This document shows, in pieces, positions 41,247 through 50,207 of a stretch of 64,000 bases of DNA. The stretch lies in assembly GCA_946222885.1 (NCBI GenBank), contig CAMIAK010000012.1:1-64000 (forward strand), read 5' to 3'. A program made the translations under genes and the position numbers. Numbering within the stretch: position 1 is the stretch's first letter; every line of letters begins with the position of its first letter. The notes below the pieces were generated by a model that searched no databases, was not told the origin of the DNA, and was given only the letters and a program-made list of their open reading frames with translations. This stretch comes from an uncultured Nesterenkonia sp. (GTDB taxonomy: Bacteria; Actinomycetota; Actinomycetes; Actinomycetales; Micrococcaceae).

Positions 41247-43625
41247 ATGTCCGAGCACACCACCCTCGCCTCCGAAGCCATCAAGGTACGCGGTGCCCGG
41301 GAGAACAATCTCCGCAGCGTCGACGTCGACATCCCCAAGCGCAAGCTGACCGTCTTCACCGGAGTCTCCGGGTCAGGGAAGTCCTCCCTGGTCTTCGGAA
41401 CCGTCGCCGCCGAATCCAGGCGCCTCATCAACGAGACCTACGACGCCTTCATCCAAGGCTTCATGCCGTCGATGAACCGCCCCGAGGTCGACGTGCTCGA
41501 AGGGCTCACCGCCGCGATCATCATCGACCAGGAGCGCATGGCCCCCAACCCGCGCTCCACCGTGGGCACCGCCACCGATGTGAACTCGATGCTGAGGATC
41601 CTCTACAGCCGGTACGCCCAGCCGCAGCTCGGCTCCCCCATGGCCTACTCGTTCAACGTCGCCTCCTCCTCCGGCTCGGGCGCCCGAACCAAGGCCGACG
41701 GCACCGTGGAGACCGCCGGCTACAGCGTCACCGGCGGCATGTGCCTGACCTGCGAGGGCCGCGGCCAGGTCAACCAGATCGATCTCACCCAGCTGGTCGA
41801 CGAGACCAAGTCCATCAACGAGGGCGCCATCACCGTCCCCGGGTACAAACCCGGAGGCTGGTCCGTGCGCTTCTACGCCGAATCCGGGTTCTTCGACCCT
41901 GACAAGCCCGTCCGCGACTTCACCGAACAGGAGCGCCACGACCTCTTCCATCGCGAAGCGACCAAGGTCAACATCGCCGGCACCAACATGACCTTCCAAG
42001 GGCTCGTCCCCTCCGTGAAGAAGTCCTTCCTCTCCAAGGACCGCGACGCCATGCAGCCGCACATCGGCGCCTTCGTGGACCGCGCCGTCGCCTTCGCCGA
42101 CTGCCCCGACTGCGGCGGCACCCGGCTGAGCGAGCAGACCCGCGGCTCCACGGTCGCCGGGAGGAGCATCGCCGACCTGTGCGCCATGCAGATCAGCGAC
42201 CTCGCCGAGTGGTTCCGTCAGTTGGACACCGCAGGGGCGGGACTGACCGGCGCTGAGCCGCTGCTGACCTCCATCGGCGAGACCCTGCAGAACTTCGTCA
42301 CCATCGGTCTGGGCTACCTCTCCCTCGACCGGTCCGCCGGAACCCTCTCCGGCGGTGAGGCCCAGCGGGTCAAGATGATCCGCCACCTGGGCTCCTCGCT
42401 GACGGACGTCACCTACGTCTTCGACGAGCCCACTGTGGGACTCCACCCCCACGACGTCGCCCGCATGAACGAGCTGCTCTGCAAGCTGCGCGACAAGGGC
42501 AACACCGTCCTCGTCGTCGAGCACAACCCCGAGGTCATGGCCGTGGCCGACCACATCGTCGACATGGGTCCCGCCGCAGGCACCCACGGCGGTGAGATCG
42601 TCTATACCGGCGACTACGCCGGACTGCGCTCCTCCGGCACCCGCACCGGCCAGCACCTCGACGCCCGCCAACCCCTCAAAGACACCCCGCGCACCCCCGC
42701 CGGAGCCCTTGAGATCCGCGGCGCCAGCACCCACAACCTCCGCGGCGTGGACGTGGACGTCCCCACCGGGGTGCTCGTCGCCGTCACCGGCGTGGCAGGC
42801 TCCGGCAAGAGCTCGCTGATCCACGGGTCCCTCGCCCGCCGAGGAGGAGTCGTCGCCGTCGACCAGGCCCCCATCCGCGGGTCCCGGCGCTCCAACCCCG
42901 CCACCTACACCGGCATGCTGGAGCCCATCCGCAAGGCATTCGCCAAGGCCAACGGGGTCAAGCCGGCCCTGTTCAGCGCCAACTCGGAGGGCGCCTGCCC
43001 CACCTGCAGCGGCAACGGAGTCATCTACCAGGACCTCGGCATCGTCTCCGGCCTGGCCACCGTCTGCGAAGAATGCCAGGGCCGGCGCTTCCAGGACGCC
43101 GTGCTGGAGTACAGGCTCGGCGGGAAGAACATCGCCGAGGTTCTGTCCCTGCCGGTGGAGGAGGCTCTGGCCTTCTTCAGCGGATTATCCGACGCCGGCG
43201 CTGAGCCCCGCATCCCCGCCGCCGCCAAGGTCCTCACCCGGCTCGACGACGTCGGACTCGGCTACCTCACCCTCGGCCAGCCTCTGAGCACCCTCTCCGG
43301 CGGCGAGCGCCAGCGGATCAAGCTGGCCATCGAGATCGGCTCCGAGGCGGAGACGATCATCCTCGACGAGCCCAGCGCCGGGCTCCACATGGCGGACACG
43401 GACCGGCTCATCGGGATGCTGGAGAAGATCGTGGTCTCCGGGCGGACGGTCATCGTCATCGAGCACAACCTGGATGTGATGTCGCGGGCTGACTGGATCA
43501 TCGATGTGGGTCCGGGGGCCGGGCACGACGGCGGCCAGGTGGTGTTCTCCGGAACCCCGGAGGCCCTGCTCTCCGCCGAGGGGTCGCTGACCGGTGAGCA
43601 CCTGAGGCGGCATCATGGCCGCTGA
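41247..43625 (+). CDS. UvrA-like class II ABC ATPase (DrrC/UvrA2 type)
   Basis: 792-aa soluble twin-ABC protein. Two Walker A motifs are present (GVSGSGKSSLVFG and GVAGSGKSSLIHG), each with an ABC signature (LSGGEAQRVKM; LSGGERQRIKL) and Walker B (FDEPTVGLHP; LDEPSAGLH). Zinc-finger cysteines occur as CLTCEGRG with CPDCGG, and CPTCSGNG with CEECQGR. It is about 150 residues shorter than UvrA and appears to lack the UvrB-binding insertion, placing it with UvrA2/DrrC-like proteins linked to DNA-damage or antibiotic tolerance. ATG 41247 is chosen by homology; GTG 41238 is possible. Confidence 0.9.
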   Translation: MSEHTTLASEAIKVRGARENNLRSVDVDIPKRKLTVFTGVSGSGKSSLVFGTVAAESRRLINETYDAFIQGFMPSMNRPEVDVLEGLTAAIIIDQERMAPNPRSTVGTATDVNSMLRILYSRYAQPQLGSPMAYSFNVASSSGSGARTKADGTVETAGYSVTGGMCLTCEGRGQVNQIDLTQLVDETKSINEGAITVPGYKPGGWSVRFYAESGFFDPDKPVRDFTEQERHDLFHREATKVNIAGTNMTFQGLVPSVKKSFLSKDRDAMQPHIGAFVDRAVAFADCPDCGGTRLSEQTRGSTVAGRSIADLCAMQISDLAEWFRQLDTAGAGLTGAEPLLTSIGETLQNFVTIGLGYLSLDRSAGTLSGGEAQRVKMIRHLGSSLTDVTYVFDEPTVGLHPHDVARMNELLCKLRDKGNTVLVVEHNPEVMAVADHIVDMGPAAGTHGGEIVYTGDYAGLRSSGTRTGQHLDARQPLKDTPRTPAGALEIRGASTHNLRGVDVDVPTGVLVAVTGVAGSGKSSLIHGSLARRGGVVAVDQAPIRGSRRSNPATYTGMLEPIRKAFAKANGVKPALFSANSEGACPTCSGNGVIYQDLGIVSGLATVCEECQGRRFQDAVLEYRLGGKNIAEVLSLPVEEALAFFSGLSDAGAEPRIPAAAKVLTRLDDVGLGYLTLGQPLSTLSGGERQRIKLAIEIGSEAETIILDEPSAGLHMADTDRLIGMLEKIVVSGRTVIVIEHNLDVMSRADWIIDVGPGAGHDGGQVVFSGTPEALLSAEGSLTGEHLRRHHGR

Positions 43626-44181
43626 GCCGGAGGTTCTCACGGTGGCCGACGCCGCGGCGTGGCGGGTCTGGCTCGATGAACATGAGAGCACCCACGACGG
43701 GGTGTGGCTGATGCTGGCGAAGAAGGGCACTGCCTCTCCCACCACCCTCACCTATGCGCAGGCGTTGGACGAGGCGCTGTGCAGCGGCTGGATCGACGGG
43801 CAGAAGCGGCGGTATGACGACGCGGTGTTCATCCAGCGGTTCACGCCGCGTCGGCCGAAGTCCATGTGGTCGGCCCGCAACGTGGAGCATGTCGAACGGC
43901 TGCGCAGCGAGGGGCGGATGCGTCCCCGCGGTGAGGAGGAGGTCGTCAAGGCGCAGGCCGACGGCCGGTGGGAGCGCGCCTACGTAGGTTCTGCCGCGGC
44001 TGAGGTGCCTGCGGACCTCACCGCCGCGCTGAAGCAGGCAGGAGCTCATGAGCGGTTCCAGACCCTGGACGGCCAGGACCGGTACGCCATGCTGCATCAG
44101 CTGATGACCGCGTCCAGCACAGAGCTTCGCGCCCGACGCCTGGAGCGCATGGTGCAGAAGCTCGCCGAGGGACAGGACTGA
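43615..44181 (+). CDS. YdeI/OmpD-associated family protein
   Basis: 188-aa cytosolic protein of the YdeI-like family (bacteriocin/antimicrobial peptide tolerance in some species). Recognisable blocks are WLDEHESTHDGVWLMLAKKG, YAQALDEALCSGWIDGQKR and RRPKSMWSARNVEHVERL. The molecular activity is unknown. Its start overlaps the UvrA-like gene by 11 nt, so the two form an operon. Confidence 0.88.
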   Translation: MAAEPEVLTVADAAAWRVWLDEHESTHDGVWLMLAKKGTASPTTLTYAQALDEALCSGWIDGQKRRYDDAVFIQRFTPRRPKSMWSARNVEHVERLRSEGRMRPRGEEEVVKAQADGRWERAYVGSAAAEVPADLTAALKQAGAHERFQTLDGQDRYAMLHQLMTASSTELRARRLERMVQKLAEGQD

Positions 44182-44250
44182 ACGCCGGGGCCCTGGGGTT
44201 CAGCCCCTTGTCGCCGTCCTCGCCGCTGGACTACCTTCGTCCCATACGGT

Positions 44251-44268
44251 GCTGAACGCCCGTTCAGC
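44251..44268. promoter_or_regulatory. Perfect 18-bp TetR operator
   Basis: GCTGAACGCCCGTTCAGC is a perfect palindrome 21 nt upstream of the TetR start. A degenerate copy, CTGAACGCCCCGTCCTG, occurs at 45078-45094 in front of the ABC transporter genes. Both are good candidate operators for the TetR protein encoded between them. Confidence 0.75.
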
Positions 44269-44289
44269 CATTGCTGGGAGGAGGCACCC

Positions 44290-45069
44290 ATGGTCTACCG
44301 CTACGGCGCCACACGTGCCGGCCATGACAGCCGCAGCGCCGCCTCCACCCACAACGTGACCGGCACCGGGAACACCTCCCCGCCGCCGGAAGAGCAGGAG
44401 AGCGCCCGGCAGCGGATCCTCTGCGCGGCGATCGACCTCTACGGTGAGCACGGCTTCGACGGCGTGACCGTCAAGACGATCGCAGAGCGGGCCGGCATCT
44501 CCGCTCCGCTCGTGATCCATCACTTCGGCTCCAAGGCCGGGTTGAGGACCGCCTGCGACAGGTATGTGGCCGAGCAGTTCCGGGAGGCCAAGACCGCCTC
44601 GGTGCGTCGCGGCGCCATGCCGCGCAACGTCGCCCATGAGGCGGTGATGGCCAACCGGAACCTGGTGAAGTACCTGATGCGCGCCTTCGTGGCCGGAGGC
44701 CCGGAGATGGATGACCTCTTCGACCAGCTGGTGGAGGATTCCCTGAGCTACACCTCCGAGGCGGAGGAGCTGGGCCTGGTCTATCCCAGCCGGAACTCCC
44801 GTCATCGGGCGGTGCTCCTGCTCCTGCACTCCTTCGGAACTCTGATGCTGCACCGCCATCTGGAGCGTCATCTGGGCCTGAATCTGCTTCAGGACGATCC
44901 GGACACCGCAGGTCTGGACGCCTATATGGCAACCATCATGGAGATCTACACCCAGCCGCTGTTCAATGCCGAGACCTACGCCGAACTGCTCGAGGCAGAC
45001 CTGGCCGCAGCCGAGCGCCCTGCAGCTGAGGCTCCTGCCGCCGACGGCACCGACGACGCCGGGCACTGA
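44290..45069 (+). CDS. TetR family regulator of the adjacent ABC exporter
   Basis: 259-aa repressor. A 37-residue unstructured N-terminal extension precedes the helix-turn-helix (ILCAAIDLYGEHGFDGVTVKTIAERAGISAPLVIHHFGSKAGLR). The C-terminal ligand domain contains HRHLERHLGLNLL. Good RBS (GGGAGGAGG) before ATG 44290. Operators flank the gene, and the ABC exporter starts 121 nt downstream on the same strand, so it most likely controls both itself and the exporter. Confidence 0.9.
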   Translation: MVYRYGATRAGHDSRSAASTHNVTGTGNTSPPPEEQESARQRILCAAIDLYGEHGFDGVTVKTIAERAGISAPLVIHHFGSKAGLRTACDRYVAEQFREAKTASVRRGAMPRNVAHEAVMANRNLVKYLMRAFVAGGPEMDDLFDQLVEDSLSYTSEAEELGLVYPSRNSRHRAVLLLLHSFGTLMLHRHLERHLGLNLLQDDPDTAGLDAYMATIMEIYTQPLFNAETYAELLEADLAAAERPAAEAPAADGTDDAGH

Positions 45070-45190
45070 ATCCCCCTCTGAACGCCCCGTCCTGTGAACT
45101 TCGTGTCGGAGTTCAGGGAACTCCGCCTCTCCGAGGTCCAGCTCCTCGAACCCGGACACGCTTCTCACCACTGAAGAAAGGAACAGACCG

Positions 45191-46141
45191 ATGAGCGAGA
45201 ACGCTGCGGTCATCCACGCCCGCGACCTGGTCAAGCAGTTCGGCCAGGTCCGAGCCCTGGACAACCTGAACCTGGACATCGCCCCCGGCGAGGTCCACGG
45301 CTACCTGGGCCCCAACGGCGCCGGGAAGTCCACCACCATGCGCGTACTCCTGGGCCTGCTGCGCCCGGACTCCGGCATCATTCGGCTCTTCGGCCGCGAC
45401 CCGTGGAAGGACGCCGTCGAGCTCCACCGCCGGCTGGCCTACGTGCCGGGCGACGTCGAGCTGTGGCCCAACCTCACCGGAGGCGAGGTCATCGACATGT
45501 TCCTACGGCTCAGGGGCCCCTATGACAGGGGCCGCCGTGACCAGCTGGTCGAACGCTTCGACCTGGACCCGCGCAAGAAGACCCGCACCTACTCCAAGGG
45601 CAATCGCCAGAAGGTCGCTCTGATCTCCGCCCTGGCCGCCGACGTCGACCTGCTTCTGCTCGACGAGCCCACTGCAGGTCTGGACCCGCTCATGGAGGTC
45701 GTCTTCCAGGAGGTCATCGCCGAGGCAAAGGACGAAGGCCGCTCGGTGCTGCTCTCCAGCCACATCCTGTCCCAGGTGGAAGCCCTCTCCGACCGGATCT
45801 CGATCATCCGCGCCGGGCACATCGTGGAGTCCGGAACCCTCTCGGAGCTGCGCCACATGACGCGGACCACCATCGAGGTGGAGACCGAGCATTCCGCCGC
45901 ACCGGTGGGCGGACTGAGCTTCGTCCACGACTTCCGCACCGAGCCGGCCGGCTCCGGGGAGCGCTCCGTCTTCGAGGTCGACGGCGACCACATCCGCGAG
46001 ATCATGGACTCGCTGGCCGGCCTGGGCATTCGCTCGATCGTCGCGCACCCTCCGACCCTGGAGCAGCTGCTGATGCGCCACTACGGAGAGGACCTCTCCG
46101 CCCGCGGCGTCAGCGACGACTCCACGAAGAAGGTGTCCTGA
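45191..46141 (+). CDS. ABC transporter ATP-binding protein (drug/lipid exporter type)
   Basis: 316-aa ATPase of the CcmA/DrrA family. Walker A GPNGAGKST at about residue 39, signature YSKGNRQKVALISAL and Walker B LLLLDEPTAGLDPLME are intact, and the roughly 90-residue C-terminal DrrA-like extension is present. AAAGGA precedes ATG 45191. The permease starts 1 nt after its stop. Confidence 0.94.
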   Translation: MSENAAVIHARDLVKQFGQVRALDNLNLDIAPGEVHGYLGPNGAGKSTTMRVLLGLLRPDSGIIRLFGRDPWKDAVELHRRLAYVPGDVELWPNLTGGEVIDMFLRLRGPYDRGRRDQLVERFDLDPRKKTRTYSKGNRQKVALISALAADVDLLLLDEPTAGLDPLMEVVFQEVIAEAKDEGRSVLLSSHILSQVEALSDRISIIRAGHIVESGTLSELRHMTRTTIEVETEHSAAPVGGLSFVHDFRTEPAGSGERSVFEVDGDHIREIMDSLAGLGIRSIVAHPPTLEQLLMRHYGEDLSARGVSDDSTKKVS

Positions 46142-46142
46142 C

Positions 46143-47798
46143 ATGGTCTCGAGCACCACTGAGCCGCGTCACGCGCCGAGCCCCGCGGCCCACCAGTCCA
46201 CGCTGGCAGGCACCGGAACCCTGCTGCGGTTCATGCTGCGCCGGGACCGCTTCCGGACCAGCGCCTGGGTGGCCGGCATCGGCCTGATGGGCTTCTACTT
46301 CGCGCACGCCATCCAGGTCATCGCCGAGACCGAGCAGGAGCTGCTGAGCCTGACCAGCATGTACGCGGACCCGGTGGGCCGCATGATGGTGGGACCCGGG
46401 TTCGGCATGGAGGACCCTTCCCATGAGCGGTTCTTCTCCGCCGGGTATGCACTGTTCATCTACATCCTGATCGCACTCTTCGCGGTCTTCACCGTGGTGC
46501 GCCACACCCGCGCCGAGGAGCAGACCGGCCGCGCCGAGCTGGTGCGGGCCAACGTCGTGGGCCGCCACGCCACCCTGACCGCGGCCCTGCTGCTGACCAC
46601 AGGCTCCCTGATGCTGGCCTCCGGGTTGGTGCTCCTGGGAGGGTTGTCCGCCGGGTACGACGCCGCAGGGTCGGCACTGCTCGCCGTCGCAGGCCTGGCG
46701 GTGGGCCTGTTCTTCGCCGGCGCCGCCGCAGTGGCCGCCCAGCTGAGCGAATCCTCCCGCGGTGCCGCGGCGATGGCCGGCGGGCTGATCGGTGTGGCCT
46801 ACCTGGTGCGCATGGCCGGGGACATGGCCGAGCCCGGCGGCAACGCCGTCTCCTGGTTCTCCCCGCTGGGCTGGGCCCAGCAGACCGCACCCTATGTGGA
46901 GGACCGCTGGTGGCCTCTGCTGCTGCCTGCGGGCGTCGCCGCCGTGCTGATCTGGTCGGGATACTTCCTCTCCACCCGCCGCGATGTGGACGCCAGTCTG
47001 ATCCCGGCCCGCCTGGGCCGCGCCGAGGCCCGGCCCTCGCTCGGCACTCCGCTGGGCATGGCCACGCATACGCTCAAGGGCGGACTCCGCGGCTGGGGCA
47101 TCGGCCTGCTGCTGACCGCGCTGATGTTCGGCGGCTACGCCCAGACCATGGTCGACGGCGCGGACGGCCTTCCTCCGGAGATGGCACAGATCTTCGCCGG
47201 CGAGGACATGATGCTGGGCTACCTGGCCTATATGGCGATCTTCATGGCCGTCTTCATCGGAGCCGCCGGGGTCAGCGGCCTGCAGCAGCTGCGCGGCGAG
47301 GAGAACCGCGGCCGCGCCGAGTACGCGCTGTCGGCCCCCGTCGGCCGGACCGGCTGGCTGGGCGCGCATATGACGGTGCTGGTGGCGGGCCTGCTGCTGA
47401 TCCTGGCGCTGGTGGGCGCCGGCATGGGTCTCGGCGCGATGGCCTCCCTCGAGGAGGACGGCGGCGAGCACTTCGGCGAGCTCTTCCTGGCCTCGATGCA
47501 CCAGGCTCCGGCCGTGCTGGCGGTGGTCGGCATCGTCGCCGCGCTCTTCGGCTGGCTGCCGAAGGCCGCCGCGCCGGTCGGCTGGGTGATGATCGGCTTC
47601 GGCGGTGTGATGTCCACCTTCGGCGGCATGCTGGACCTGCCGGAGGCGGTGACCGACCTGAACGTCTTCGGCCACCTCGCCGAGTACCCGGTGCAGGAGA
47701 TCTCCTGGGCCCCGGTGTCGGTGCTCAGCGGAATCGGGGCGGCAGGCGTCCTGCTGGGACTGCTCGGCTGGAGCCGCCGAGAGGTCAACCGCGTCTGA
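46143..47798 (+). CDS. ABC-2 type exporter permease
   Basis: 551-aa membrane protein with about twelve hydrophobic segments, a double-length ABC-2 permease as in polyketide-antibiotic/multidrug exporters of actinobacteria. Charged segments such as RHTRAEEQTGRAELVRANVVGR and EENRGRAEYALSAPVGRTGW occur in both halves, showing internal duplication. With the upstream ATPase it forms the exporter controlled by the TetR protein. Substrate unknown. Confidence 0.9.
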   Translation: MVSSTTEPRHAPSPAAHQSTLAGTGTLLRFMLRRDRFRTSAWVAGIGLMGFYFAHAIQVIAETEQELLSLTSMYADPVGRMMVGPGFGMEDPSHERFFSAGYALFIYILIALFAVFTVVRHTRAEEQTGRAELVRANVVGRHATLTAALLLTTGSLMLASGLVLLGGLSAGYDAAGSALLAVAGLAVGLFFAGAAAVAAQLSESSRGAAAMAGGLIGVAYLVRMAGDMAEPGGNAVSWFSPLGWAQQTAPYVEDRWWPLLLPAGVAAVLIWSGYFLSTRRDVDASLIPARLGRAEARPSLGTPLGMATHTLKGGLRGWGIGLLLTALMFGGYAQTMVDGADGLPPEMAQIFAGEDMMLGYLAYMAIFMAVFIGAAGVSGLQQLRGEENRGRAEYALSAPVGRTGWLGAHMTVLVAGLLLILALVGAGMGLGAMASLEEDGGEHFGELFLASMHQAPAVLAVVGIVAALFGWLPKAAAPVGWVMIGFGGVMSTFGGMLDLPEAVTDLNVFGHLAEYPVQEISWAPVSVLSGIGAAGVLLGLLGWSRREVNRV

Positions 47799-47834
47799 GC
47801 CGCATCCTGTGCCCTCTGCCCAGGGGCCCGCTTC

Positions 47835-48395
47835 CTATTCTGTCTCGGTGTGGAAGCGGGCGCCGGCCTCGTTGAAGATGCTGATGACCTCGGCGTCCTC
47901 CGGGCCGATCGCGGTCAGGGCATGCGGGGTGAACGTGTCGAACTCGGCGGCCTCACCCTTGTGCAGGATGATCTCCCGCTCCCCCAGCTGCAGCCGCATC
48001 CGGCCGGCCAGGACATAGAGCCACTCATACCCCTGGTGGACTCTGAGCTGCAGCTCCGCCTGTGGAATCTTGGGCAGCGGACGATAGTGGATCTTATAGA
48101 CCCGCACCGCCGAGGACTCCTCGGAGAGCGGATGGACGAGCATCCCATGGGCCTCCCAGGCCTCGCGGCGGATGCGCGGGTCTTCCGGGACGGGGACCAG
48201 CAGGTCATCGATGCTGATGCCCAGCTGACGGGTCAGCGGCAGCAGCAGCTCCAGGCTGGCCTGACGCTTGCCCGACTCAAGCCGGGAGAGCGTGCTGGCG
48301 GAGACGTCTGCCGCCTTGGCGAGGCGCTCCAGGGTCCATCCCTTGGACGTCCGCGCGGCCTTCAGGCGTAGTCCCACCTGTCCCAGCTCCTCCAT
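47835..48395 (-). CDS. XRE-family regulator with cupin domain
   Basis: 186-aa regulator. Helix-turn-helix at residues about 8-60 (LKAARTSKGWTLERLAKAADVSASTLSRLESGKRQASLELLLPLTRQLGIS) and a C-terminal cupin domain (VHQGYEWLYVLAGRMRLQLGEREIILHKGEAAEFDTFTPHAL). Divergent from a flavoprotein-methyltransferase operon that it presumably regulates. A TATACT hexamer (48430-48425) may be its -10. Confidence 0.9.
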   Translation of the reverse strand: MEELGQVGLRLKAARTSKGWTLERLAKAADVSASTLSRLESGKRQASLELLLPLTRQLGISIDDLLVPVPEDPRIRREAWEAHGMLVHPLSEESSAVRVYKIHYRPLPKIPQAELQLRVHQGYEWLYVLAGRMRLQLGEREIILHKGEAAEFDTFTPHALTAIGPEDAEVISIFNEAGARFHTETE

Positions 48396-48409
48396 GTCCC
48401 CTCCACTTC

Positions 48410-48440
48410 TTGCGGTTTCTGCAAAGTATATTTCTATAAT
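48410..48440. promoter_or_regulatory. Divergent promoter region of the XRE and flavoprotein genes
   Basis: A perfect -10 TATAAT (48435-48440) with TTGCGG 19 nt upstream points towards the flavoprotein gene; TATACT on the other strand (48430-48425) points towards the regulator. The two overlap, so one bound regulator could affect both. The AT-rich TGCAAAGTATATTTC / TATAATCGCA arms are weakly symmetrical. Confidence 0.5.
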
Positions 48441-48465
48441 CGCATATCATCGTCATGCTGGAGAC

Positions 48466-49488
48466 ATGACCTCTTCAGATGCACACAGCCCCTTCTCCTT
48501 CGACAGCACCCTCCCCAGCACCGCCGCCGGTGAACTCTGGGACAGCATCGTGATCGGCGGCGGCGCCAGCGGACTCGCCGCAGCACTGGCCCTGGGACGC
48601 TCCCTGCGCAGCGTCTTGGTGCTCGACGCCGGCGCGCCCCGCAACCGGTTCGCCGACCACATGCATACCGTCCTGGGCCATGAGGGCCTCCCACCCTCTC
48701 AGCTGCTCCGGAAGGGGCGGGCCGAGGCCGCCCAGTACGGAGTCTCCTTCCACCCCGCACGGGTCACCCAGGTCCGGGACGCTCAGAACGACGCCGGCCC
48801 GCGCAGCATGGTGGTGACCCTGGAGGACGGCCAGCAGCTCTTCGCCCGCACGGTCATCGCCGCTACCGGCGTCTGCGACCGGCTTCCGGAGATCCCGGGG
48901 CTGGCCGAACGGTGGGGCGCCTCCGTGCTGCACTGCCCCTACTGCCACGGCTGGGAGGTCCGAGGGCAACGCCTGGGCGTGCTGGCCACCAGTTCTCTGG
49001 GACTGCATCAGGCCGAGCTGCTGCGGCAGTGGAGCGACCGGCTCACCTTCTTCAGTGCGGCCGCCGGAGAGCTCACCCCGGAGACCCTCGCCCGCCTGGA
49101 GTCCCGCGGTGTGGTCGTCGAGCCCACACCGGTGGCCGAGGTGCGCGGCGAGGGCTCCGCCCTGTCCTCCGTGATCTTGGAGGACGGCCGCAGCATCGGC
49201 GTCGACGCCCTGTTCACCGCCGCCGAGCTGGTCCCGCAGGAGGATTGCCTCACCTCCTTGGAGCTGGCCCGCGCGGAGAACATGGTGGGCAGCTACATCG
49301 AGGTGGACATGACCGGGAGGACCGGCCATGACCGCGTCTGGGCCCCCGGCAATCTCAGCAACCCGATGGCCAACGTACCGATGGCCATCAGCGCCGGCAC
49401 CATGGCCGGGGCGGCCGCGAACATGACGCTGGTCACTGAGGACTTCGACCTGGCCCAGCAGGGACCGGCGGAGCGAGCCGGCCGATGA
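48466..49488 (+). CDS. Thioredoxin reductase-like FAD/NAD(P) oxidoreductase
   Basis: 340-aa flavoprotein. FAD motif IVIGGGASGLAAALALGRSLRSVLVLDAG, redox pair CPYC in LHCPYCHGWEV, and a degenerate NAD(P) domain lacking a clear GxGxxA. This combination marks the thioredoxin-reductase-like group found next to XRE-cupin regulators and small SAM methyltransferases in actinobacteria. Electron acceptor unknown. ATG 48466 follows GGAG; an in-frame start at 48268 lies within the regulator gene. Confidence 0.88.
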   Translation: MTSSDAHSPFSFDSTLPSTAAGELWDSIVIGGGASGLAAALALGRSLRSVLVLDAGAPRNRFADHMHTVLGHEGLPPSQLLRKGRAEAAQYGVSFHPARVTQVRDAQNDAGPRSMVVTLEDGQQLFARTVIAATGVCDRLPEIPGLAERWGASVLHCPYCHGWEVRGQRLGVLATSSLGLHQAELLRQWSDRLTFFSAAAGELTPETLARLESRGVVVEPTPVAEVRGEGSALSSVILEDGRSIGVDALFTAAELVPQEDCLTSLELARAENMVGSYIEVDMTGRTGHDRVWAPGNLSNPMANVPMAISAGTMAGAAANMTLVTEDFDLAQQGPAERAGR

Positions 49489-50096
49489 GCGGCGGCTTCG
49501 GTCCAGGATTCTGGGAGCAGGTCTGGAACGGCGGCCACGCCACGACGAGCATGGCTGCCGCCCCGCCGCACCCGCGCGTCCTCTCCGAGACCATGGACCT
49601 CACCCCCGGATCAGCCCTCGACGTCGGCTGCGGGGCGGGCGCCGAATCCCTGGCTCTGGCCCAGGCCGGATGGCAGGTGACCGGCGTCGACCTCTCTGCC
49701 CAGGCATTGCTCCGCGCCGCCGAGCGCGCACAGGCGGCCGGGCTGCAGGACCGGGTCACCTGGGCGGAGGCCGACGCCACCGCCTGGGAACCCACACGCC
49801 GGTACGACCTGGTGCTCACCTGCTATGCACACGCCCCGATGCCCCAGACCGAGTTCTACGAGCGGCTCTCACACTGGGTCAGACCCGGCGGACGGCTGCT
49901 GCTGATCGGCCATCTGCACCACCACGGGGACAGGCCCGCGGAGGCCAGCACCACGGCCGCACAGGCCGCGGCGCAGTTCGACTCCGGGCGGTGGGAGATC
50001 ATCGCCTCCGAGGAGGAGACCCGTGTCCTGCACAGGCCCGACGGCGCCGAGACCGCCCTGCGCGATGTGATCCTGCACCTGCGGCGGAGGGCCTGA
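49485..50096 (+). CDS. Class I SAM-dependent methyltransferase
   Basis: 203-aa methyltransferase. The SAM-binding motif ALDVGCGAGAESLALAQAGWQVTGVDLS and the post-motif LVLTCYAHA are clear. It is small, TehB/YrrT-like, with no added domain. The start overlaps the flavoprotein stop by 4 nt (ATGA), so the two are coupled. Substrate unknown. Confidence 0.9.
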   Translation: MSGGFGPGFWEQVWNGGHATTSMAAAPPHPRVLSETMDLTPGSALDVGCGAGAESLALAQAGWQVTGVDLSAQALLRAAERAQAAGLQDRVTWAEADATAWEPTRRYDLVLTCYAHAPMPQTEFYERLSHWVRPGGRLLLIGHLHHHGDRPAEASTTAAQAAAQFDSGRWEIIASEEETRVLHRPDGAETALRDVILHLRRRA

Positions 50097-50207
50097 GTCC
50101 GCAGTCACTCATGTGATTCTTCTCCCAGTCGATCGTCAGGACCGCGTGACACGGAATTCACACGAGCCTGGAAGCATTGCCTGCAGGGGAAACAAGGGTC
50201 ACCACGC

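Noticed and set aside
46110..47675. 521-codon frame antisense to the ABC-2 permease
   Set aside because: His/Gln/Gly-rich nonsense; the plus strand encodes a membrane protein directly coupled to its ATPase.
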